Assembly: GCA_016213015.1 (NCBI GenBank)
Contig: JACRCE010000031.1
Location: forward strand, 1 to 50,785
DNA length: 50,785 nucleotides
Direction of reading: 5' to 3'
Source of the DNA: Deltaproteobacteria bacterium
GTDB taxonomy: Bacteria; Desulfobacterota; GWC2-55-46
Part shown: piece after piece, positions 1 through 8,448 of the stretch
How positions within the stretch are numbered: position 1 is the first letter of the stretch
Layout: every line of letters starts with the position of its first letter
Program-made: the position numbers and the translations under genes
Notes under the pieces: generated by a model
Database searches by the model: none
What the model was told of the DNA's origin: nothing
What the model saw: the letters and a program-made list of their open reading frames with translations, nothing else

Positions 1-140
1 GAAGCTCTGATTAATTCGTCTAAGCCGTCATTGCGAGCGAAGCGAAGCAATCTCGTCTTCAAGGAAATCAACAACTTAGAGATTGCCGCGCCGCAAAAGC
101 GCGGCTCGCAATGACAGAAAAGAAAATTAATCAGAGCTTC
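1..140. repeat. Palindromic MITE-like repeat, family A (copy 1)
   Basis: The ends are a perfect 16-bp inverted repeat (GAAGCTCTGATTAATT at 1-16, its complement at 125-140). The inner arms carry the 'cattgcgagcgaagcgaagcaatct' type motif seen in many intergenic repeats, and the centre is a small GC-rich hairpin (about 90-105). A second copy lies at 39200-39394 with a different insert at the centre. The window may cut off the first base of this copy. There is no coding capacity. Confidence 0.85.
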
Positions 141-152
141 CCTGATTTTTAG

Positions 153-209
153 AGGCAGCGAGACGTTTTGTTCGACGGCATGAGAGGCTTGAGAAGGGGT
201 ATCAGTTAA
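153..209 (+). pseudogene. Possible 3' remnant of an upstream gene
   Basis: A 19-codon open stretch ends in TAA at 207-209, directly next to the TTG start of alr. This is the spacing expected of the last codons of an upstream operon gene. It is preceded by a TAG and by repeat A. It may be the tail of a gene cut off by the repeat, or chance. There is too little sequence to name it. Confidence 0.2.
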
Positions 210-1328
210 TTGGAGACAAGGCCGACCGTTGCGCTGATAGACCTCGGCGCGCTTAAGTTTAATTATGCCCGGGTACGGGAGGCGCTTGCCGCTGATATTG
301 CCGTCATGGCCATAGTCAAGGCCAATGCCTACGGCCACGGCGATATTGAAGCGGGACGCGCACTGGAGTCCGTTGGGTGCGCCATGTTCGGCGTCGCCGT
401 TGTGGAGGAGGGGATACGGCTCAGGCAAGCCGGCATAAAGTCCGATATAGTAATCCTTGGCGGCATATACCGCGGCCAGATACAAGAGGTCTTTGACTAT
501 TCCCTTACGCCTGTTGTCTTTGACATCGGCATGGCAACCGCGCTTGACGGATACGCCAAAGGCCGAGGTGAGAGGAAAAAGGTTCATCTCAAGATTGACA
601 CGGGCATGGGCAGGCTCGGCATATTGCCCGGAGAGATGAGCGGGTTTCTTGACGGATACGTTGGACTGACGAATCTCGACACGCAGGCCATCCTGTCCCA
701 CTTTGCCCAAGCCGAATCCGAGGATGGGTCGTTTACCGATACTCAGCTTAAACTTTTCATCGGTTCAACCGATAGGATGAAAAGAGCCGGTATAACGCCG
801 GAGTTCATGGACATGGCAAACAGCGCGGCCGCGATAGGCAACGCGCCGGCACGGTTTAACCTCGTAAGGCCTGGCATCATGCTCTATGGCGCATATCCGG
901 CGCCGCGTTTCAGGAAGATAGTGGATCTGAAGCCCGTGATGAGCATAAAGACGCGGATACTGCACCTGAAAACCGTGAGCGCAGGGACGCCGATAAGCTA
1001 TGGCGGGAGGTTCGTTGCCAAGCGGGAAAGTTTGATAGCGACTCTGCCCATCGGGTACGCCGACGGACTGCCGAGGAGACTTTCAAACGTCGGTGAGGCG
1101 CTTATACGCGGGCATCGCGCGCCAATGATCGGCGCGGTCTGCATGGACATTACGATGTGCGACGTAACCGACATTCCCGGCGCACAACATGGCGATGAGG
1201 CGGTTATCCTCGGCGCTCAAGGGACTGAGCGCATAACCGTTGAGGAGATCGCTGAAAAGGCCGGGACCATAAGCTACGAGATATTTTGCAATATAAGTTC
1301 CCGCGTGCCGAGGGTCTACGCCGGTTAA
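210..1328 (+). CDS. alr: Alanine racemase
   Basis: PLP-dependent interconversion of L- and D-alanine in the cytoplasm, supplying D-Ala for peptidoglycan. The 372 residues match the usual family length. The PLP lysine lies in VKANAYGHG (Lys37), and the catalytic tyrosine is in ISYGGRF near residue 265, followed by the conserved PIGYADGLPR segment. The frame begins with TTG at 210; a purine-rich GAGAAGGGG sits 11-18 nt upstream, and no in-frame ATG fits the N-terminal PTVALIDLGAL motif better. It is followed 18 nt later by mlaE, so the two are probably cotranscribed. Family assignment is firm; the start codon less so. Confidence 0.96.
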   Translation: METRPTVALIDLGALKFNYARVREALAADIAVMAIVKANAYGHGDIEAGRALESVGCAMFGVAVVEEGIRLRQAGIKSDIVILGGIYRGQIQEVFDYSLTPVVFDIGMATALDGYAKGRGERKKVHLKIDTGMGRLGILPGEMSGFLDGYVGLTNLDTQAILSHFAQAESEDGSFTDTQLKLFIGSTDRMKRAGITPEFMDMANSAAAIGNAPARFNLVRPGIMLYGAYPAPRFRKIVDLKPVMSIKTRILHLKTVSAGTPISYGGRFVAKRESLIATLPIGYADGLPRRLSNVGEALIRGHRAPMIGAVCMDITMCDVTDIPGAQHGDEAVILGAQGTERITVEEIAEKAGTISYEIFCNISSRVPRVYAG

Positions 1329-1346
1329 CCGGGCCGTCTTCAATCT

Positions 1347-2120
1347 ATGCTCAAAAAAAATCTCGAACAACTTGGCAGAAACGTCGGCGGCTTTGTAACC
1401 ACCGCCGGACGCATAACCATGCTGTTGGGCTGGACATGCGTCTACGCCTTCGTGCCTCCGGTAAAGTTTAAGAACATCTTCAAGCAGATGGAGTTCGTAG
1501 GCGTACAAAGCCTTTTCGTCGTCATCCTGACCGGCATGTTTACCGGCATGGTTTTAGCCCTCCAAGGCTACAACGCCCTTAAAAGGTTCGGAGCCGAGAG
1601 CCTCGTGGGCCCTACCGTGGCCCTCAGCATGGCGCGGGAGTTGGGTCCAGTGCTCACCGGCCTCATGGTAACTGGCAGGGCCGGGAGCGCGATGGCAACC
1701 GAGCTTGGCACTATGAGGGTAACGGAGCAGATTGACGCGCTGTTTACGATGGGCGTCAACCCGGTCAAGTACCTCGTGTCCCCAAGGGTCATAGCCGGGA
1801 TATGTATGTTTCCGCTCCTTACCGTCATAACGGACTTCGTAGGCGTGGTCGGCGGATACCTCGTGGGGGTCAAGCTCCTTGGGATAAATCAGGGCGTTTA
1901 CATAGGCCGCACTATTGACTTCGTTCAGATAAACGACATATTCACAGGGCTTACCAAGTCGTTGATGTTCGGCCTGATTACGACGCTCGTGGCCTGCTAC
2001 TACGGCTTTTACACCACCGGCGGAGCCGAGGGCGTGGGCAGGGCCGCGACAAGCTCTGTGGTGCTCTCGAGCGTGTTGATACTGGTGTCGGACTATCTCA
2101 TGTCGTCAATGATGGCTTAA
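1347..2120 (+). CDS. mlaE: MlaE-type lipid ABC transporter permease
   Basis: Inner-membrane permease of the Mla/MCE system, which moves phospholipids between inner and outer membrane. The 257 residues form several hydrophobic segments. They carry the family core MARELGPVLTGLMVTGRAGS and an EQIDAL motif (about residues 90-130), which contact the ATPase. The gene ends MSSMMA-TAA. In related genomes mlaE, mlaF and mlaD are contiguous; here a 620-bp insertion (repeat plus a four-helix-bundle gene) separates mlaE from mlaF. The stop codon abuts a palindromic repeat, and the last codons are duplicated at 2283-2309. Confidence 0.94.
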   Translation: MLKKNLEQLGRNVGGFVTTAGRITMLLGWTCVYAFVPPVKFKNIFKQMEFVGVQSLFVVILTGMFTGMVLALQGYNALKRFGAESLVGPTVALSMARELGPVLTGLMVTGRAGSAMATELGTMRVTEQIDALFTMGVNPVKYLVSPRVIAGICMFPLLTVITDFVGVVGGYLVGVKLLGINQGVYIGRTIDFVQINDIFTGLTKSLMFGLITTLVACYYGFYTTGGAEGVGRAATSSVVLSSVLILVSDYLMSSMMA

Positions 2121-2241
2121 AAATTGCTAGTTTTCCCGATTTCTTTGTCAGGGCGAAAATAAAAATGCTCACATATTGACGTATATGCTACGCTTTTTAT
2201 TTTCGCCCTTCCTCGAACTCGGAAAAACTATCTAATTTTTA
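2118..2241. repeat. Palindromic repeat, family I
   Basis: An imperfect palindrome of about 124 bp. The left arm (from 2119, AAAATTGCTAGTTTTCCCGA) pairs with the right arm ending at 2241. The inner parts, GGGCGAAAATAAAAA and its complement, match perfectly. It begins on the mlaE stop codon. Only one copy is seen in the window. There is no poly-T tail, so it is not a standard terminator, although the hairpin could still affect readthrough into the downstream operon. Confidence 0.75.
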
Positions 2242-2282
2242 GAGGGAATCTTCATACGACTCACGTAGTTATACGGTTCACC

Positions 2283-2309
2283 GGACTATGTCGTCAATGA
2301 TGGCGTAAA
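2283..2309 (+). repeat. Partial duplication of the mlaE 3' end
   Basis: The stretch GGACT-ATGTCGTCAATGATGGC-GTAA repeats the end of mlaE (2091-2120) with one 5-bp gap and one substitution in the last sense codon. It again encodes MSSMMA and a stop. The two copies flank repeat I, so the insertion event apparently duplicated the gene end. Confidence 0.75.
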
Positions 2310-2310
2310 T

Positions 2311-2341
2311 ACCGTGAACCGTGACCGTTGACCGTGACCGG
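2311..2341 (+). repeat. Family E repeat, left flank of the four-helix-bundle gene
   Basis: Short units of the type CCGTGAACCGTGACC are repeated in tandem. The array is the approximate inverted complement of 2707-2739 on the other side of the gene. Related arrays without a gene lie at 28287-28358 and 38669-38737. Confidence 0.75.
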
Positions 2342-2348
2342 AGAAACA

Positions 2349-2708
2349 ATGAATAAAGTCAAGAGCGTTGAAGAGTTGGACGTTTTTAAGTTGGCGCATG
2401 AGTTGACGTTGGATATTTACAGAGTAACAAACGATTTTCCAAAAGAAGAGATATACGGTCTTGTTTCGCAATTAAGAAGGGCGGCAGGGAGTGTTCCCGC
2501 GAATCTAACCGAAGGCGGCAATAGAAATACAAAAGCCGAGTTTAGGCATTTTGCGGGGATTGCAAAAGGTTCGGCTGGAGAAGCGCGTTACCAGCTTTTG
2601 TTGGCAAAAGATTTGGGATATTTGGAAGAAGAAAGATATGAGACGTTAGCGGACGGTTATGGCAGGGTTCTCCAAATGCTTCAAAAGTTAGTACGGTCTC
2701 TGTCTTAA
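2349..2708 (+). CDS. Four-helix-bundle protein, 23S rRNA intervening-sequence type
   Basis: This 119-residue helical protein resembles the family first found inside 23S rRNA intervening sequences (PF05635) and the related Avd proteins of diversity-generating retroelements. Matching features are the N-terminal VFKLAHELTLDIY, LVSQLRRAAGSVPANLTEG in the middle, and AKGSAGEARYQLLLAKDLGYL. The biochemical role of the family is not established. I chose the ATG at 2349, with GGAGA 7 nt upstream, over an in-frame TTG at 2328 that lies inside the repeat. The gene is bracketed by inverted family E repeats and sits between mlaE and mlaF, where it does not belong, so it looks like mobile cargo. Confidence 0.85.
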   Translation: MNKVKSVEELDVFKLAHELTLDIYRVTNDFPKEEIYGLVSQLRRAAGSVPANLTEGGNRNTKAEFRHFAGIAKGSAGEARYQLLLAKDLGYLEEERYETLADGYGRVLQMLQKLVRSLS

Positions 2709-2739
2709 CGGTCACGGTCACGGTTCACGGACACGGTTT
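2707..2739 (+). repeat. Family E repeat, right flank of the four-helix-bundle gene
   Basis: GGTCACGG and GGTTCACGG units are inverted relative to 2311-2341. The array begins at the stop codon of the four-helix-bundle gene and ends immediately before the mlaF ATG at 2741. It therefore occupies the place where the mlaF ribosome-binding site should be. Confidence 0.75.
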
Positions 2740-2740
2740 T

Positions 2741-3487
2741 ATGATAAAGATTATCGACCTTAAAAAAACTTTCAACCACAAGCAGGTGCTTGACGGCGTA
2801 AATCTTGAGATCGAGAAGGGCAAGATAACCGTCATCATAGGCCGAAGCGGCGAGGGCAAGAGCGTACTTATAAAACACATCATCGGGCTTTTGAAGCCGG
2901 ATTCCGGCAGGATTATGTTCGAGGACATGGACCTGACCGCCATGAGAGAAAGAGATTTCAACGAAATCCTCAAGCGCTTCGGGATGCTCTTTCAAGGCGC
3001 GGCGCTTTTCGACTCGATGACCGTTGCCGAGAACGTCGGCTTTCCGTTAAAGGAACATACCGACCTTCAAAGCGCGGACATATTGAAGACCGTAAGCGAG
3101 AAGCTCAACAGGGTCGGGCTTCACGGGGTCGAGGAGATGATGCCGTCGGACCTTTCAGGCGGCATGAAAAAACGTGTCGGACTTGCGCGGGCCATAGTCA
3201 TGTCCCCTGAGATAGTCCTGTTCGACGAGCCGACCACAGGGCTTGACCCGGTTATGAGCGATTCCGTGGGCACGTTGATACTTGAGACGCAAAAAGCGCT
3301 CCAGACGACTTATGCCGTAATCACGCACGATATAACGCTCACATACAAGATAGCCGATAAGATAGCCATGCTGCACGAGGGCAGGATAATAGCCGAGGGC
3401 ACGGTCGACGAGATGAAGGCGAGCGACAATCCCGTGGTGAGGCAGTTTCTCGAAGGCAGGGCCGAAGGGCCTATAAAGGTTTATTGA
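2741..3487 (+). CDS. mlaF: MlaF-type ABC transporter ATP-binding protein
   Basis: Cytoplasmic ATPase of the Mla phospholipid transporter, partner of MlaE. Its 248 residues carry Walker A GRSGEGKS (about 35-42), signature LSGGMKKRV (about 140) and Walker B IVLFDEPTTGLDP. The start ATG at 2741 is supported by the MIKIIDLKKTF N-terminus. It has no recognisable Shine-Dalgarno sequence, because repeat E runs up to the start. mlaD follows 4 nt after the stop. Confidence 0.95.
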   Translation: MIKIIDLKKTFNHKQVLDGVNLEIEKGKITVIIGRSGEGKSVLIKHIIGLLKPDSGRIMFEDMDLTAMRERDFNEILKRFGMLFQGAALFDSMTVAENVGFPLKEHTDLQSADILKTVSEKLNRVGLHGVEEMMPSDLSGGMKKRVGLARAIVMSPEIVLFDEPTTGLDPVMSDSVGTLILETQKALQTTYAVITHDITLTYKIADKIAMLHEGRIIAEGTVDEMKASDNPVVRQFLEGRAEGPIKVY

Positions 3488-3491
3488 TTCT

Positions 3492-5042
3492 ATGACCGAC
3501 AAAACCGCATCCCTATTGAAACTCTCCGCCGAGGCAAAGGTAGGTCTGTTTGTCCTCCTCGGCATAGCGCTCCTCGTGTACATGTCCCTTCGTCTCGGCG
3601 GCATCCAGTTCGGCAGGTCAGAGGGGTACTTGCTGCACGTTGAGTTTGCCAGCGCCGCGGGCGTTGACAAGGACGCGGCCGTGCGCGTCGCCGGCGTGGA
3701 GGTGGGCAAGGTCAAGGAGATAAAACTCAAGGATTCAAGGGCGCACCTTGTGCTACAGATACAGCCCGACGTCCTCATAAACAAGGACTTCATGGCCGTG
3801 CTTACCACAAAGGGGCTCCTTGGAGAAAAGTATCTTGAGCTTGTGCCCGGCTCACCGAACGCCCCAGCGCTAAAGGACGGGGACACGATAACGCGCACCA
3901 CCTCCTACGCGGACATGGATAAGCTCATAACCATACTCTCGGACGTGTCCAACGACATAAAGAGCGTAACCGAGTCGCTCAGCAAGGCCCTTGGAGGCAA
4001 GGAGGGCGAGCAAAGCCTTAAAAACATCGTAAAGAACATAGAGGAGATATCCTACAGGCTCAACAAGGTGATCGACAAAAACGACGCGCGGTTCGCGAGC
4101 ATCCTTAAAAACCTCGACGACTTCTCAACGGTCTTGAAAAACGACGGCCCGCTCATCACGCAAGAGATACGCACCGCCGCCAAGAACCTGAACGAGGCCA
4201 TCGAGAAGACCTCCGGCAACCTGAACGGCCTTATAGACGAAAACAGGGGGAATCTCAAGGAGGGGGTCGAGAACCTGCGTCTTGCCGCGGTAAGGATGCA
4301 GGAGGCGATGGACTCCATAAACAAGATCGCCAAGGAGGCCGGGCCTGAGATAACCACTACCGTGGCTTCGGCGAGCAGTATCGCAAAAAAGCTCGACAAG
4401 GGCGAGGGCACCCTCGGGAAGCTCATAAACGACCCGACCGTGCACGACAACCTCAACAAGACCATAACCGGCATAAACAACTACATAGACAAGACCGAGA
4501 GTTTCCATACCTACCTCGGATACAGGACAGAGTACCTCAATCAGTCGAGCAAGGCAAAGAGCTACTTTTCGTTGAGGATACAGCCCAGCGTCGACAAGCA
4601 GTACATGATAGACCTCGTAAGCGACCCGGTGGGCAAGAGGAAGAAGGAGACCAAGGAAACGACGGTTGGCGGGACTACGACCACGACCAACGAGACCACG
4701 ATGACCGACGCCTTCAAATTCTCGGTGCAGATCGCCAAGCGCTTCAGCGATCTCATGCTGAGAGGCGGCATCATAGAGTCAACCGGCGGCGCCGGGGTTG
4801 AATATTACATGCTCAAGGACAGGGTAAGGCTCTCTCTGGAGGCGTTTGATTTCACCAGAAAGGGCAAGGCGCACGCAAAGGCCGGGGCAACTGTGCGCTT
4901 CTACAAATACTTCTATCTCACCGCCGGGTACGACGACTTCCTCAACAAGAACTACAAGTCCTCCTACGCCGGATTAGGTCTCGAATTCAACGACGACGAC
5001 GTAAAGTATCTCCTCTCGAGCGCGCCTCCGGTGAGCTTCTAG
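3492..5042 (+). CDS. mlaD: MlaD/MCE-domain protein with C-terminal beta-rich extension
   Basis: Substrate-binding MCE subunit of the lipid transporter, anchored in the inner membrane and facing the periplasm. One transmembrane helix (about residues 16-36) is followed by an MCE domain (about 40-118, with VRVAGVEVGKVKEI and GLLGEKYLEL). A long helical region (about 140-345) comes next. The last 165 residues alternate polar and hydrophobic positions and end in F, as in an outer-membrane beta-barrel. At 516 residues it is about three times E. coli MlaD. I infer that it may span the periplasm and reach or enter the outer membrane. No separate mlaB, mlaC or mlaA follows. Confidence 0.9.
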   Translation: MTDKTASLLKLSAEAKVGLFVLLGIALLVYMSLRLGGIQFGRSEGYLLHVEFASAAGVDKDAAVRVAGVEVGKVKEIKLKDSRAHLVLQIQPDVLINKDFMAVLTTKGLLGEKYLELVPGSPNAPALKDGDTITRTTSYADMDKLITILSDVSNDIKSVTESLSKALGGKEGEQSLKNIVKNIEEISYRLNKVIDKNDARFASILKNLDDFSTVLKNDGPLITQEIRTAAKNLNEAIEKTSGNLNGLIDENRGNLKEGVENLRLAAVRMQEAMDSINKIAKEAGPEITTTVASASSIAKKLDKGEGTLGKLINDPTVHDNLNKTITGINNYIDKTESFHTYLGYRTEYLNQSSKAKSYFSLRIQPSVDKQYMIDLVSDPVGKRKKETKETTVGGTTTTTNETTMTDAFKFSVQIAKRFSDLMLRGGIIESTGGAGVEYYMLKDRVRLSLEAFDFTRKGKAHAKAGATVRFYKYFYLTAGYDDFLNKNYKSSYAGLGLEFNDDDVKYLLSSAPPVSF

Positions 5043-5066
5043 AGGACGCGGAGAATATATATCACC

Positions 5067-5711
5067 ATGCTTGAAAAAGACCTCTTGATCTTCGACCTTG
5101 ACGGCACGCTTATCGACTCCAGCGCCGACATCGCGGCCGCGGCGAACAGGACTATCGAATCAATGGGTTACGCCCGGCGCGCCGTTGACGAGATAAAGGC
5201 GGATATAGGCTGGGGCGTAAAGACGCTCCTTGAAAGGCTCATGCCGAATGAGCCGCCGGATCGGATTGAGGCCGGAAGGCGGATGTTCCTCGACTTCTAC
5301 GGCGCTCATCTCGTGGTTGACACGTATGTTTACCCGGGCGTACAGGATACGCTTGAGCACTTCAAACGACTCGGCAAGAAGATGGCCGTCGTTACCAACA
5401 AACCGGTTAAACTGTCGGAACGTGTATTGACCCGGTTCGCACTGCGCGATTATTTTTTGACGGTCATAGGCGGCGACTCGTTTGCCAACAGAAAGCCGCA
5501 CCCGGAGCCTGTCGAGGCCGCGCTCAAGGCCGCCGGAGCGTCTTCCCACGAGGCGGTGCTCATAGGCGACAGCCCCATAGACTGCGAGGCCGGGGCAGCG
5601 GCGCTCGTCTCAACGATAGGCGTCAGCTACGGCTTCAGGGCAAAGGATGAGTTGAACGGGTGCATTGTCGTCATTGACGGATTCGATGAGTTGAAAAATA
5701 TCGTGCGATGA
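5067..5711 (+). CDS. gph: HAD-family phosphatase, phosphoglycolate phosphatase-like
   Basis: Cytoplasmic HAD hydrolase of 214 residues. The nucleophile motif is DLDGTLIDS (about residues 9-17), followed by a helical cap, motif II VVTNKP, the lysine in RKPHPEP and motif IV IGDSPIDCEAG. The overall pattern fits phosphoglycolate phosphatase (Gph) or pyrophosphatase PpaX; the substrate cannot be decided from sequence. It lies 24 nt after mlaD and 10 nt before the next gene, so it is probably in the same operon. Confidence 0.85.
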   Translation: MLEKDLLIFDLDGTLIDSSADIAAAANRTIESMGYARRAVDEIKADIGWGVKTLLERLMPNEPPDRIEAGRRMFLDFYGAHLVVDTYVYPGVQDTLEHFKRLGKKMAVVTNKPVKLSERVLTRFALRDYFLTVIGGDSFANRKPHPEPVEAALKAAGASSHEAVLIGDSPIDCEAGAAALVSTIGVSYGFRAKDELNGCIVVIDGFDELKNIVR

Positions 5712-5721
5712 AGGTTTCCCG

Positions 5722-8445
5722 ATGACCAACTATGTAAGCGCCAGACTCGGCATATTCGACGCGCTTGTAAAAAAACGCCTCGATATATTGGACGGAAGGC
5801 CGTGGCTGCTGGAACCTAGCCAACTGCGCTTCAGGCACGGGGACACGCTTGCCGATCTCAAGATACCGTACCATCTCGGCGGCGAGGACGATGCCGTTAT
5901 CGAAAAGGCGGTGCTGAGCCTCATCGCCCTGTTCATGAAACGCTACGAATACGCGGGCAAAGAACGAAGGAGCGAGCCGGATTCCCGCCAGCCGCTTGCC
6001 GGCTTTTCTCCGACGCTCAGGGACAGGACTTATCGGACGGACATGTTCATAGCCGATTCGCTTGAGAAAAGAACGGCTGAGGAGATACTTGCTCTAACGC
6101 CTTACGCGGACAGCGCCATGCTCAGCGTATGGCTCAGCGGCGACGGACACGGCAGGAGGTTCCTTAAATGGGCCTCCGGCATGTTCGACAAGGCGCTCAA
6201 GGACGAGGCGAGGGCGGGCTCCGGAGAACCGACGTCATACCTTGCCATGCTGGCTATGGTCGTCGCCATAAGGAAGAAAAAGGACAAGGCCAAGGAGTTC
6301 AAGATTAAAGGGCTTTCATATGATAAAGCCGAGCTTGCAATCGGCCTCATCATGTTCGCTTCGCTCAGAAGCACGGTATTGAACCTGTTCGAGACCCTTG
6401 CCGCGTCCCATGTGGCCTACCATAACCCCTCAAGCATGATGCTGATGTTGAGCGCCTTGTCGCCCAAGTCGTTCATCGCCATACCGTCGAATCTGACTTC
6501 AACCTCCTTAAACCCTTACGGCGTGGGCGCCGACGCCATCGAGGCGGTGGCAACGGTTATGCCGCCATTGAGCGGCACGGCGGAACAATCCGTGGTCGTT
6601 GAATCGACGTATCAAAAGATAATAAACACCCCTGCCGTAATGGACGCCGTAAAGCAACAGTGCGAGATATCCGTGTTTCGCGCCGAGGCATCCAGATACC
6701 TGTGCGAGGTGGACTGCCCCGGCTCGGAGGCGCACGCGCAGCTTTTCGACATATACTATGACGACCGGCTCATCAAGCAGTTCCTCAGCGACTCAAAGAC
6801 GCCTTTGAGCTTCGCAAAGGCGCTTGACGACGTAAAAAGACAGTTCATAAAGGACTTGCGACGAACCGAGATAATTGCGTCTTTCCAGAAATATCTGACC
6901 TCCTTTAAGAAGACGATGTTCGACGTGCTGCTTGGAGGCGACAAGAAAGATTCATCCGAGGCGATAGAGCAGGTCATCGCAGGCGTCCTTGCGGCAAGGT
7001 TTGACGACCACGTCGAGGTATTCCAGAACCTCATGCGCGGTTATACGGCGGACAGGCGCGAGGAGTTCGACAATAACACCCTTCTCGAGGAGTACAACAA
7101 CGGCAGGCTCTACCGTTTTTCATCCGATGACAGGCCGATATTGAAGGTCCTTTCAATCGAGGCCGAAGGCCAACTCTTCATCGACATGAAGGACTTTACG
7201 CGCAGGACCTTCAAGGTGAAAGAGATTGCCATGGCGGATTTCATGAAGGAATACTTCTACAAGCCCATACTCAAGGCGGCCAGCAGATACAAGATCGGCT
7301 CAGACTTTGTGTCGGATGAAAACGGCATAAGGCTGACCAACATGCCGGGGGATGCGGCCATATTCTCAGGCGGGATCGAAAACCTCGTTAACCTTGCCAA
7401 AGACATTCAGCATATCATACGCGGATATCGCCAGCAGCTCTTGAGAAAACTCCCCCCCGGAAGCGACAGCGGCATCATAGAGGCCGTTCACCAGAACTTC
7501 GAGGCCAAAAGGGCCGCCTTCAAAAAAAGGCATGATGAACTGAACATGGCCGCGGATAGGAAGGAGGCCGGTATAGAGGCCAAGATCATAGCCCTTGGCG
7601 AAGAGGAGCACAGGCTTGAGAACACCTATAGGGACGAGCTTGAGGCCGCGGTAAAGAACGAGCTTGAGGCCGGACTGTACATATCCTTCGGATCGAAGTC
7701 CGAAACCGCCATTATCGAAGGGGTAGAGGAGTTCGCGGGCACTGTGAAGGTGGCCATAGGAGAGAAGATAAACGAGGCCGCGCGCGGCACGTTCAGACAC
7801 CCGCTGGTACGGGCAAAGCTCGAGCTGCTGCTTGAAAACGAAAGGCTTGTCAGGGACGATAAGACGCTCGCCTACCCGTTCGACATATACATCGACAGGA
7901 TATACTCGTTGAGGATGCCGCCGGAGCTCGACCGCGCCTTTGAAAGACTGGTATTGACAAGGAAGCAGCCCGCGGCCGAGGCCATGTACCGCATAATGGC
8001 CAACGAATATATGAGCGATCTCAAAAAGATAGTGGCCGGAGACACGTTCGCCTCGCTAAGGCTCATCAGCTCTACAACGGACTTATATAACAAGGGGCAG
8101 GCCATTAGCGCCGCCGCGCTCGACGCCTATATGAAAGAGACCAGGGCGACGAAGCGGTTCTTCAAGAAGGTTGTCCAGCCGGCCGCGCTCGCGCCTGAGA
8201 TACGAAATGCCTTTTTCTTTCCGGTTACCCCTCTTGAATTCATCTTCGCCGTGGAAAAGGCCAAGGGCATGGAGAGAATAGAGGGTTTTTACAAGGCAGG
8301 GGAGGTCGTGTTCAAGGGCTTTGAGGCAACCGGGCCCGTAACCGTCTACGAAATGCTTTACGGCGATTCCTCCTTTATGCGCGAATTTCTGAATCACCAT
8401 GTAAGGCAGTGGGCAAAGGATGCGGAAGGGGAGGCGGTTGAATAG
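5722..8445 (+). CDS. Large protein of unknown function with a relic class III cyclase-like domain
   Basis: A 907-residue soluble protein that I do not recognise as a whole. The N-terminal 470 residues are largely helical. Around residues 484-550, LFIDMKDFTRRTF and later MPGDAAIFSGG align with the two metal-binding blocks of class III adenylate/guanylate cyclases. The block in between is shorter, and the usual C-terminal substrate motifs are not seen, so activity is doubtful. A charged coiled-coil stretch follows (about 595-650), then more helical sequence. There is no signal peptide or transmembrane segment. It follows gph by 10 nt. Confidence 0.75.
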   Translation: MTNYVSARLGIFDALVKKRLDILDGRPWLLEPSQLRFRHGDTLADLKIPYHLGGEDDAVIEKAVLSLIALFMKRYEYAGKERRSEPDSRQPLAGFSPTLRDRTYRTDMFIADSLEKRTAEEILALTPYADSAMLSVWLSGDGHGRRFLKWASGMFDKALKDEARAGSGEPTSYLAMLAMVVAIRKKKDKAKEFKIKGLSYDKAELAIGLIMFASLRSTVLNLFETLAASHVAYHNPSSMMLMLSALSPKSFIAIPSNLTSTSLNPYGVGADAIEAVATVMPPLSGTAEQSVVVESTYQKIINTPAVMDAVKQQCEISVFRAEASRYLCEVDCPGSEAHAQLFDIYYDDRLIKQFLSDSKTPLSFAKALDDVKRQFIKDLRRTEIIASFQKYLTSFKKTMFDVLLGGDKKDSSEAIEQVIAGVLAARFDDHVEVFQNLMRGYTADRREEFDNNTLLEEYNNGRLYRFSSDDRPILKVLSIEAEGQLFIDMKDFTRRTFKVKEIAMADFMKEYFYKPILKAASRYKIGSDFVSDENGIRLTNMPGDAAIFSGGIENLVNLAKDIQHIIRGYRQQLLRKLPPGSDSGIIEAVHQNFEAKRAAFKKRHDELNMAADRKEAGIEAKIIALGEEEHRLENTYRDELEAAVKNELEAGLYISFGSKSETAIIEGVEEFAGTVKVAIGEKINEAARGTFRHPLVRAKLELLLENERLVRDDKTLAYPFDIYIDRIYSLRMPPELDRAFERLVLTRKQPAAEAMYRIMANEYMSDLKKIVAGDTFASLRLISSTTDLYNKGQAISAAALDAYMKETRATKRFFKKVVQPAALAPEIRNAFFFPVTPLEFIFAVEKAKGMERIEGFYKAGEVVFKGFEATGPVTVYEMLYGDSSFMREFLNHHVRQWAKDAEGEAVE

Positions 8446-8448
8446 AAC

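Noticed and set aside
2118-2741. Classic insertion sequence in the mla operon
   Set aside because: No transposase frame and no short exact target duplication; the coding part is a four-helix-bundle protein.
3155-3901. 248-codon minus-strand frame across mlaF and mlaD
   Set aside because: Antisense to two well-supported genes; no conserved features.
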